Shown: piece by piece, positions 54,266 to 61,059 of the stretch
How positions within the stretch are numbered: the first letter of the stretch is position 1
Layout: every line of letters begins with the position of its first letter
Assembly: GCF_023734095.1 (NCBI RefSeq)
Contig: NZ_AP024620.1
Location: 1,112,501-1,176,500, forward strand
DNA: 64,000 bases
Reading direction: 5' to 3'
Source: Moorella sp. Hama-1
GTDB taxonomy: Bacteria > Bacillota > DSM-521 > Neomoorellales > Neomoorellaceae
Program-made: the position numbers and the translations under genes
Notes under the pieces: model-generated
Database searches by the model: none
Told to the model about the DNA's origin: nothing
Seen by the model: the letters and a program-made list of their open reading frames with translations, nothing else

Positions 54266-55531
54266 TTATAATAGCGTTTCCAGAAAACCCTCCAGGCGTG
54301 TTCTGGTAGCGCCGGGGGCATACTTGCTTTGATCGACACAATCGCCCTCCAGGTTGAGAAAGGGTATTTCCCTTTCGCGCAGGGCATCCTGCAACAAGCG
54401 CAAACCGGCGGTGCTCTGGCGGCAACCCCAGTGGGCGAAATGGATAACCCCGCCGGCCTTGTAGGCGTCGACCATACTCAGGATGGCCGCTATTCTCCTG
54501 GACATGGGACCCAGGCCATGGTGGCTTAAAACCTTACGGGCCAGGCTATAAAAGGGCCTTTCCGGGTCCAAGGGTTGCCAATAAACATGACTCATTTCTT
54601 CAAAGACAACTACCGCCCCGGCCTCCTGTTCGAGCAGGTGAAAAATGGTGTTGGGGTAATAGGGCCGCAGGTGCAACCATAGCAAGCGGGCCTTTTCTTC
54701 CGGTACGGCCCGGCGCTGTTCCCGGTAACGCCGGCCCAGTTCGGCCGCCAGTTGGCCGTAGACCTCCACCGAAGTTGCCGCGCCAAACCCCGCCAGCATG
54801 GGGTAAATGAAACTGTGGGCTTCTTCCCCACGGATGCAGGCCGGGTGCTGCTGGCGCAGGCGGTTGACGGCCAGCAGGCGTTCCCGGGCTGCGTTAGAAT
54901 GAACTATGGCCTCCTGAAAACGTTCCCCTTCCCACTCCAGGCTTAGGGATGCTACCAGGGAAAAGGTTATGGACTTAAGCTGGCGGGCAACGTAGTTCAG
55001 GGCTGCGGCATCCTGCCGGTGGGGCACGTCTAAAAGGTAAAAGGGCACTTCGTGGTAGGCTGCCACCGTTGCCAGGGACTGAGGGGCCGTATCACACAGG
55101 TGGGAGCTGCAGACTACCGCCCCCGGTGGCGGGAAGTAACCTTCCCGGTCGCAACCGTGGGCCAGGCGGTGGAAGGAGCAGGCCTCGCTGCTGACCCAGT
55201 CACTTTCAGCCCGCCGTAAAGCTTCCCCTCCTATCCCCAAACCGGTAGCAACTACAGCGGCTGCTTCGGGGGCGAAGGGAATTGCTCCCAGACCGTAGAG
55301 GATCTCGACGGGGAAGAAAACGTTGTGCCAGACCACCGGCCCCTTTTGGAGAAAGGCGGCTGCTGTCTGGTCAATGGTATTGAGCAGCAACCGGTGGGCC
55401 GCCTGCCAGGGATAATGCTTCTTTTGGGCCGCTACGGCCTGCCTCAATATTCGATATGTCCAGGGAGATTTAAAGGCACGCCGGCGGAGAGCGTTTCCCA
55501 GGTGGGAGTGTAAGAGCTGGTAGATATCCAT
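54266..55531 (-). CDS. 2-hydroxyacyl-CoA dehydratase family subunit (HgdB-like)
   Basis: 421 residues from the ATG at 55531 (TAATG overlap with the gene upstream). Family features: VEILYGLGAIPFAPEAA, Cys in SSEACSFHR, VVCSSHLCDTAPQ, VPFYLLDVPH, and Cys in FAHWGCRQSTAGL and NLEGDCVD, providing cluster ligands. It belongs to the HgdB/BcrBC/FldBC/double-cubane family, which uses [4Fe-4S] or [8Fe-9S] centres for difficult reductions. The substrate cannot be assigned: no CoA-transferase, ligase or acyl-CoA dehydrogenase is near. Confidence 0.88.
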   Translation of the reverse strand: MDIYQLLHSHLGNALRRRAFKSPWTYRILRQAVAAQKKHYPWQAAHRLLLNTIDQTAAAFLQKGPVVWHNVFFPVEILYGLGAIPFAPEAAAVVATGLGIGGEALRRAESDWVSSEACSFHRLAHGCDREGYFPPPGAVVCSSHLCDTAPQSLATVAAYHEVPFYLLDVPHRQDAAALNYVARQLKSITFSLVASLSLEWEGERFQEAIVHSNAARERLLAVNRLRQQHPACIRGEEAHSFIYPMLAGFGAATSVEVYGQLAAELGRRYREQRRAVPEEKARLLWLHLRPYYPNTIFHLLEQEAGAVVVFEEMSHVYWQPLDPERPFYSLARKVLSHHGLGPMSRRIAAILSMVDAYKAGGVIHFAHWGCRQSTAGLRLLQDALREREIPFLNLEGDCVDQSKYAPGATRTRLEGFLETLL

Positions 55532-56586
55532 TACCGCACCTCTAGCATCTCTAAAAAGGCCTCCAGCCGCGTCTGCCACTGGCCGCGATTACCGCCGCTG
55601 AAATCCCCGTCCAGACGGAGGAGGGGTAGCTCTCTTTTTTCACAAAAAACCTTCAGGTCGAGAAAGTCGTACAAAGCGGCATCGCAGAACTTCATGACAT
55701 GGTAAATAATACCCTGAATGGGAAACTGGTCTACAATAGCGGCCCAGTACCGGCGGCGTTTCTCGCGGTCGCTTACCATCCGGGGACAGGGGGGGCTTTC
55801 CAGGTAAAGCCTGGCCAGGTAGAGGTACGGGTCACCTTCCCCTACGGCGGTGGTAGTTGGGTTCAGTAAAAGCCGCCGTCCATTGCAGCTATCCTCGAAA
55901 ACAGATAAACCCCCGCACTCTTCCACCATGGTAATCAATTCCCACGGCAGGATGCTACCGACCAGCAGCAGGCGCGGCTGCGAGGGGGCCTTCCCCCGGA
56001 GAAGGTGGGCAGGCCTGGTAATTACCTCCTCCAGCTTATCTGCCTCCCGGAGATTAGGGGAAGTTTGCCACCTGGATAGCCCCTCTATGATTTCTTTTCC
56101 TGCGGGCGGTTCTTCTCCCGCAGCCCGGCGGGTTAAAAGCCGGCGCCAGGTCGTCCTTTGTTCTTCCCACCAGGTAATGGCTGCCCATAAACGTTTTTCA
56201 TCTAATCGTTGCTGCCCGGCGAGAGCGGCCTCGACTGCCAACTGGCGTAGATTCTGGCTGAAATAAAAAATCGCGTCTTCATTTAGCCGGCGGGGTACAT
56301 CGAGGACTATGGTCTTGCCCCCTGCACCATAATGGGGCCAGACGTTAGCCAGGTGGATCATAGCGTTGCAGGAGCGGGCGATTACAACACCATCCAGGGG
56401 CGGCAACTCCTGCCTGATGGCTGCCTCAAGGCAACTCTGGACATAGGGGCAGAGGTTACCTAGCAGGTATGTAGTGGCACGCGGGTTATTGCCCTCTCGA
56501 CCTAGCAGCCGGTAAGGGGTATACCCCAGGGCCGTTAAAATTTCCACCGGTGTATAGTGGCACAACCAACCCATTAAATGGCTCAT
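55531..56586 (-). CDS. 2-hydroxyacyl-CoA dehydratase family subunit (second, shorter)
   Basis: 351 residues. Motifs: HYTPVEILTALGYTPYRLLG, the Cys pair in LLGNLCPYVQSCLE, VIARSCNAMIHLANV, IVLDVPRRLN, FEDSCNGRR, and the Cys in VMKFCDAALYDF. It resembles the other subunit in fold but keeps a different Cys set, so the two probably form a heterodimer. The stop overlaps the next ATG. A minus-strand TATAAT at 56632-56637 may be the operon -10. Confidence 0.87.
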   Translation of the reverse strand: MSHLMGWLCHYTPVEILTALGYTPYRLLGREGNNPRATTYLLGNLCPYVQSCLEAAIRQELPPLDGVVIARSCNAMIHLANVWPHYGAGGKTIVLDVPRRLNEDAIFYFSQNLRQLAVEAALAGQQRLDEKRLWAAITWWEEQRTTWRRLLTRRAAGEEPPAGKEIIEGLSRWQTSPNLREADKLEEVITRPAHLLRGKAPSQPRLLLVGSILPWELITMVEECGGLSVFEDSCNGRRLLLNPTTTAVGEGDPYLYLARLYLESPPCPRMVSDREKRRRYWAAIVDQFPIQGIIYHVMKFCDAALYDFLDLKVFCEKRELPLLRLDGDFSGGNRGQWQTRLEAFLEMLEVR

Positions 56587-56905
56587 ATCTTGCTCCTGTC
56601 AATCCAGGCCTGCCGGGCCCCGTAGTATCATATTATAACTCTCTTCTGCAACCTCGTTTTTCAAACACTGGCCCACTTCAGGCAGCCTGATGAGAAAGGG
56701 TTTCAGCCTTTCCCGTTGGTCCGGTTTCCCGCCTGTCGCTGACCGGCCAGTACCTGATACTCGATTATACTTTCCGGCACATGGCCATAAAATCCAGGGA
56801 TTCCATTTTACCATCACCCCCTGGATTATTCCCATCCTCCTCAGCTATAACTATACCCCGAATTCACGATAACAACAAGACATTTCCCTGGAACCGCAGA
56901 ACCGC
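56587..56905. other. Upstream region of the dehydratase operon
   Basis: About 320 bases without a convincing gene. A minus-strand frame (56835-56599) has no family match and no ribosome site. On the minus strand TATAAT (56632-56637) lies about 45 bases before the operon ATG; the -35 is unclear. Confidence 0.4.
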
Positions 56906-57034
56906 ATGCTAGCCATTGGCAATTCCGTCGTCCTCGTAGGCCTGGAGGGGCAGAGCCTACGGGTAGAAGTGGATATTAGCAATGGTTTGCCTGTTTGTGA
57001 GAGTGCCGGTCAAATTGTACAGATGAAAAGCTAA
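56906..57034 (+). pseudogene. N-terminal fragment of comM/yifB (Mg-chelatase-like ATPase)
   Basis: ATG at 56906 reads MLAIGNSVVLVGLEGQSLRV, then EVDISNGLPVCES and stops at 57032-57034. This is the conserved start of the ComM/YifB family, whose members continue IVGLPD and then for 450 further residues. After Cys-Glu the sequence departs from the family. It is a truncated, non-functional copy. Confidence 0.75.
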
Positions 57035-57454
57035 ATATAGAAGCGGAAAAATCTGCAGTTTTATCTTTTAATATTCATTGGAGGAACAATAACTCAAAGG
57101 AGGAATCCGTCAATGTATGTCGAAGTTTATCTATATTAGTAATTTATGGTTGGGGGGACCAGCAAATGTCGATTAAACCAAAGGTAAAAAATAACCATAT
57201 TAACCAATTAATCCCAGGGGGGGGGGGGGGGGGGGTATTTTATGTATTAGCTGTAAATATTTAGAAATAGCTTATCTTCAACTACTAAAACCTTCTTTAA
57301 ACACTAATCCTCTCTTAACAACCTGTCCAAAAATTCCACCCCTTACAGAAACCCTTCTAGCTTTTTTCCCCTTAACCAGGCGGAAAAATTGGCCAAAATT
57401 AATTCCCCGCCCACCTGAAATCAACTACAATTAGCGAACCAACATCAGGCTTTA
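57035..57454. other. AT-rich region with a 19-G run in a short ORF
   Basis: Two strong ribosome sites occur: AGGAGG before ATG 57114 (eight-codon ORF) and GGGGGG before ATG 57166. The second ORF reads MSIKPKVKNNHINQLIP, enters 19 consecutive G (57217-57235), and ends at a TAG ten codons later. With 17 or 20 G the frame would run on for about 65 codons. The composition differs from the rest of the window. Function unknown; it may be foreign or decayed DNA. Confidence 0.45.
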
Positions 57455-57540
57455 GTGAAAAAGGCAAACCACCTGAAAGGGTGGGACGCAAAGCCATGGG
57501 TCTATAGCCGTACCGGTATGACCGCCAGGCTGCCGCTAGA
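57455..57540 (+). promoter_or_regulatory. Cyclic di-GMP-I (GEMM-I) riboswitch
   Basis: Class I c-di-GMP aptamer. Conserved parts in order: AGGCAAACC (57461-57469), GAAA tetraloop (57474-57477), GTGGGACGCAAAGCC (57480-57494) and CGCCAGGCTGCCG at the 3' side (57523-57535). P1 pairs GGCA (57462-57465) with TGCC (57531-57534). A terminator follows at once, then an HD-GYP-type gene, which fits feedback on c-di-GMP turnover. A possible -10 (TACAAT) lies at 57426-57431. Confidence 0.93.
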
Positions 57541-57562
57541 TAAAGCTGTGGTTTTGTTTTTT

Positions 57563-57608
57563 AAAGGCAGCCAGGTTATGTTAACTTGGTTGCCTTTATT
57601 TATTTTTA
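57563..57608 (+). terminator. Riboswitch terminator (expression platform)
   Basis: AAAGGCAGCCAGGTTA pairs with TAACTTGGTTGCCTTT, followed by ATTTATTTTT. Its 5' arm GGCAGCC (57566-57572) is complementary to GGCTGCC in the 3' strand of the aptamer, so the two structures compete. The expected effect is terminator formation when c-di-GMP holds the aptamer closed, i.e. an OFF switch (inference). Confidence 0.88.
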
Positions 57609-57631
57609 CTAAGGATACGGGGGCGGGATAA

Positions 57632-58378
57632 ATGGAGAGCAATACGGTTGCAGAAATATTGGATGAGATCCAGAAGTTCTGGCCGGAGCTATACTTCCAT
57701 TCAATATCGGTTGCCAATTTAGCGTTAAGGATGGCCGTTGACCTAAGTGTTGAGGAAGTCCATTATAAGGATATTTTAGTTGGGGCTCTCTTACACGATG
57801 CTGGCAAGACAAAAATTAAGCGAGAAATATTGCAGAAACCGGGACCTCTAACCTCGACCGAATGGAAAGAGATAAAAAGACATCCCCGGTATGGAGCCGA
57901 GTGGATCGAGAATAGGGGTGGCAACTCCGAAGTAGCGGCGATCATCCGTTACCACCATGAAAAGTGGAATGGGGAAGGATATGTCGGGCTTAAACGCCAC
58001 CAAATCCCTTTTTTCGCCAGGATAGTGGCCATTGCCGACGCCCTCGATGCCATGACCGCGCCCCGGCCATACCGTCAAGCTGTTGAATTCAGCAGGGCCC
58101 TGGCAGAAATACATATACAGGCCGGCTTACAATTTGATGCCTCGGTATTGTCCCGGCTAAGGCAAAAAGATACCTATCGCCCGGAAACCTACAGCCATCC
58201 CCGCACCATTGAAAAGCAAAAGCAAGTAGAGAAGAACTGGCTGCAAAGGCTTATTGAGATTTATGGCGATTCATCTCACCCTTTAATAATTGCCCAAAGC
58301 CACTGGGTGGATAAGCTAGTAGCGGCCAGTTACCAGTTATCGTCAGACCCGAGGGGTGATTCTGCTGTGCAAGTTTAG
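57632..58378 (+). CDS. HD-GYP-like domain protein (degenerate GYP)
   Basis: 248 residues. HD-GYP core at about 15-165: FHSISVANLALRMA, HD in VGALLHDAGKTKI (about 55), HPRYGAEWI, and YHHEKWNGEGYVGLKRHQIP followed by ARIVAIADALDAMTAPRPYR. Metal ligands appear complete, but the name-giving GYP is GYV. HD-GYP proteins hydrolyse c-di-GMP; activity here is likely but unproven. The C-terminal 80 residues are unrecognised. It lies 24 bases behind the riboswitch terminator and is therefore the first controlled gene of the operon. Confidence 0.88.
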   Translation: MESNTVAEILDEIQKFWPELYFHSISVANLALRMAVDLSVEEVHYKDILVGALLHDAGKTKIKREILQKPGPLTSTEWKEIKRHPRYGAEWIENRGGNSEVAAIIRYHHEKWNGEGYVGLKRHQIPFFARIVAIADALDAMTAPRPYRQAVEFSRALAEIHIQAGLQFDASVLSRLRQKDTYRPETYSHPRTIEKQKQVEKNWLQRLIEIYGDSSHPLIIAQSHWVDKLVAASYQLSSDPRGDSAVQV

Positions 58379-58419
58379 GGCTCTTGGACCAAACACCGGC
58401 TTCAAAGGGGTGTTCAGGT

Positions 58420-59667
58420 ATGCAACAATGCAGCCAGTGTAACCAGAAGACCCCGGACCGTTCTTGCCTCGATTGCGATTACTTCATGAGCCCTGGCTCT
58501 TTGCGCCGGAAGCCTCCAGCGCCCATAAGAATAAGTCTGGTTACATCTGACGGGAGGCGCTATGGTGGCCGTATCCTGGTCTTAAATACTATGGAGTTGG
58601 GTTTAGAAACAAATGCTCCCGTTCCCGGTAAATATCGTATTTACCTCCAGCAGAACCTGAGCCTGGATGTAGCCGGGGTGCCCACCAGGGGCAAGAGCAA
58701 TATGCGCCTCTTTGATATCCTGGCTGTTTACCGGGACCAGGAAACAGCTACCCGCCTTGGCAGTGAAGAGTACGCTTTATTAACGGGAAGTACGGGGGAC
58801 TTTATTGAACAAGTATCCCAACTGGTCCCCGCCCACCTGCAGGATTTGGTAAAAGAGCGGCTACTTGCCGAGATCCAGAACTCTGAGATTTTGAATGCTA
58901 TGCAAGTCGGCAGGGTGCTGCGCTACGAAAAAGGACGACTTCGCCATTTGGGTGGCCAGGCTGATCTGGAATTGCCCCCAGCGGAAATAGAAAAACTGGT
59001 ACGCAAGGCGATTCGCCAGGGGGCCCACTGCCGGGAACTCATTGTGAGTAGCGATGGGCAAAGGGTTTTTGACCTCCATGGTATCCCCCTGGATCCTTAC
59101 TCCGGGGGCTTACTGGCCTTCGATATTACGGAGATTATCAATAAAGAAAGGCAGATGCGCCGGCAGGAGATGCTTGCTTACCAGGAAGCCATTGCTGCTG
59201 TTACCAATGGCCGGTTGCGGCTCTGGACTTTGGAAGAAATGGCGCCCCTGCTTTCCCAGGGACATGAGCTGGCCAGGGGTGAAGTTCAGAAAGCTGCCGA
59301 TGTTGCCCTGGCGCGGAGCAAGTTGCGCAGTTTATTACCGGCCATTTTTCATGACCGCCAGCACGGTATTTACCTGTGCCTGACCGAAGCCTTAACCAAT
59401 GCCTTAAAACACGCTGGCGGGGGCGAATGGGTAGCCAGGCATAAGGATGAAACCCTGCGCATAATTGTCCAGGACCACGGTCAGGGAATCAAGCTCAAGG
59501 ATCTGCCCAAGGCAACTCTGTTGCAACATTACTCCACAAAGGAATCCCTGGGTTGCGGGTTTACTTTAATGCTTTATTATACCGATAAACTCTACCTTGC
59601 TACGGGAAATGCTGGGACGACCCTCGTCCTCAATTTTTGTCAAGTAGCGGGGCAAAAAGCCTGTTAA
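58420..59667 (+). CDS. Zn-ribbon/PilZ-like/HATPase partner-switching kinase
   Basis: About 415 residues from the ATG at 58420 (AAAGGGG upstream); TTG 58384 is possible. In order: a Cys-x2-Cys...Cys-x2-Cys ribbon (CSQCNQ...CLDCDYF, about 4-20); a beta-rich domain of PilZ type with NTMELGLET where PilZ has D/NxSxxG; a PAS-like middle (about 190-275); and an ATPase of the SpoIIAB/RsbW kind with LTEALTNALKHAGGG, QDHGQGIKL and LGCGFTLML. There is no phospho-acceptor His. It would phosphorylate the STAS proteins downstream. The PilZ call is tentative. Confidence 0.72.
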   Translation: MQQCSQCNQKTPDRSCLDCDYFMSPGSLRRKPPAPIRISLVTSDGRRYGGRILVLNTMELGLETNAPVPGKYRIYLQQNLSLDVAGVPTRGKSNMRLFDILAVYRDQETATRLGSEEYALLTGSTGDFIEQVSQLVPAHLQDLVKERLLAEIQNSEILNAMQVGRVLRYEKGRLRHLGGQADLELPPAEIEKLVRKAIRQGAHCRELIVSSDGQRVFDLHGIPLDPYSGGLLAFDITEIINKERQMRRQEMLAYQEAIAAVTNGRLRLWTLEEMAPLLSQGHELARGEVQKAADVALARSKLRSLLPAIFHDRQHGIYLCLTEALTNALKHAGGGEWVARHKDETLRIIVQDHGQGIKLKDLPKATLLQHYSTKESLGCGFTLMLYYTDKLYLATGNAGTTLVLNFCQVAGQKAC

Positions 59668-59691
59668 ATAAAGCGAAGGGGAGGAGAGATT

Positions 59692-60021
59692 ATGCTAGTA
59701 GTTAAGGTAACCAAGGTTAATGATAGCCGCTGTTTAAACCTTGAAGGGGAGTTAGACATGGAAACCCTGGCTATGGTGGAACAGGCGACGGAAGCCCGGG
59801 ATGGAGAGTGCCAGCTCATTATCAACCTGGCGGGGGTTTCGTTTATCGATTCGACAGGTCTTAGGGGGTTGCTAACTATCCAGCGCCGGTGGTTGGCACA
59901 AGGAGGGACGGTGTACCTTATTAACCCCTCCCTGGAGGTCGCTGAGGTTTTCCACCTCGTAGGACTGGAAGAACTTTTACAGGTAACTACAGCAGAGATG
60001 GTGAAGGCAGGTGAAGATTAG
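59692..60021 (+). CDS. STAS-domain anti-anti-sigma factor (first)
   Basis: 109 residues. SpoIIAA/RsbV fold: CLNLEGELDMETLAMVEQA, and the phosphorylation loop VSFIDSTGLRGLLTI with the target Ser. The Ser would be phosphorylated by the HATPase protein and freed by the PP2C protein, whose gene starts at the next base. Confidence 0.93.
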   Translation: MLVVKVTKVNDSRCLNLEGELDMETLAMVEQATEARDGECQLIINLAGVSFIDSTGLRGLLTIQRRWLAQGGTVYLINPSLEVAEVFHLVGLEELLQVTTAEMVKAGED

Positions 60022-60723
60022 ATGACCCTGGGTACCGGTAGAATAGAAAAGCAAATAATACATGCCGGTATACAGGGAGCCGGTTGTAGTATTCCAGCGG
60101 ATGTGGAGGGGGGTGACTTTTTTGACTTTATTCCCCTGGGCGGGGAACGGCTTATTGCAGCAATAGGTGATGTAATGGGCAAAGGCAGTACGGCTGCCAG
60201 GCAAATGAAGGACCTTAGGGTAACATTGCGTGCCTGTGCCGGAAATAACATGCCACTCCTGGCGATAATGGAACAAATAAATGAAATGGGCGGGAGACGA
60301 CTTCGGCTCGCCGGGTCCTTTGCAACCTTGTGCCTTATATCTTACGAGACGCGTAATGCCTGCTTAACATCCCTTTGTGCGGGGCACCCGGCGCCTCTGG
60401 TGTTTAATGGTAGTAAGGTACATGTTCTCAAGGTGAGGGGTGTTGCCCTGGGGCTCCTGGAAGGATACCAGGGAACTGGGCCAGATGCGGTTTGTCTAGC
60501 TCCCGGGGATATAATCCTCCTGTATACAGATGGCCTGGTGGAAGCCCGCAATGGGCAGGGACAAACCTATGGTTTAAGGCGCCTGGAGGAAATAACTTCA
60601 GCAAATTCCTGCCACAATGCAACCGAACTGCGGGAAATTATCTTGAACGATTTATTTACCTTTACTGGCTGTAGGCAGCAAAGGGATGATGTCACCCTGG
60701 TAGTGCTGAAGACGGGCAGGTGA
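60022..60723 (+). CDS. PP2C/SpoIIE-type serine phosphatase
   Basis: 233 residues without sensor domain or membrane segments. Metal-binding Asp in VEGGDFFDFIPL, IGDVMGKGSTAARQMK, AGHPAPLVFNG, LYTDGLVEARN and QRDDVTLVVLK: all PPM catalytic motifs are kept. It dephosphorylates the STAS proteins on both sides of it. The start directly follows the stop of the first STAS gene. Confidence 0.93.
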   Translation: MTLGTGRIEKQIIHAGIQGAGCSIPADVEGGDFFDFIPLGGERLIAAIGDVMGKGSTAARQMKDLRVTLRACAGNNMPLLAIMEQINEMGGRRLRLAGSFATLCLISYETRNACLTSLCAGHPAPLVFNGSKVHVLKVRGVALGLLEGYQGTGPDAVCLAPGDIILLYTDGLVEARNGQGQTYGLRRLEEITSANSCHNATELREIILNDLFTFTGCRQQRDDVTLVVLKTGR

Positions 60724-60729
60724 AAGCAG

Positions 60730-61059
60730 GTGAATGGTTTGGAAGTAAGAGTATATACAGAAAAGGACAAGACTGTCCTGCAGGTAGCGGGAGAGCTTGA
60801 TTTTAGCAATATCAACTTGTTACAGCAAGAGATTGAACGCCAGGAAACAAGAACGGTAGAAATAGATTGCGGCGATTTGCAGTTTATGGATTCCTCCGGG
60901 GCAGGTATGCTCCTTTCCATGGCCAGGATCCTGGACCTGCAAAACCGCACACTTAAGGTTACCCATATACCTGAGCCTATTCGCCATGACCTAGAAATAA
61001 TCGGCTTTTTCCGCGTTTTAGAAACCCTTAAGGCATCCCGCTGGACCGGAGGGAATTAA
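60730..61059 (+). CDS. STAS-domain anti-anti-sigma factor (second)
   Basis: 109 residues: LQVAGELDFSNINLLQQEIE, and LQFMDSSGAGMLLSMARIL with a Ser at the phospho-site. It differs markedly from the first STAS protein, so the two may have separate partners. The TAATGG junction gives a one-base overlap with the FapA gene. Confidence 0.92.
   Translation: MNGLEVRVYTEKDKTVLQVAGELDFSNINLLQQEIERQETRTVEIDCGDLQFMDSSGAGMLLSMARILDLQNRTLKVTHIPEPIRHDLEIIGFFRVLETLKASRWTGGN

Noticed and set aside
56599-56835. 78-codon minus-strand frame before the dehydratase operon
   Set aside because: No family match and no ribosome site; it overlaps the likely promoter.
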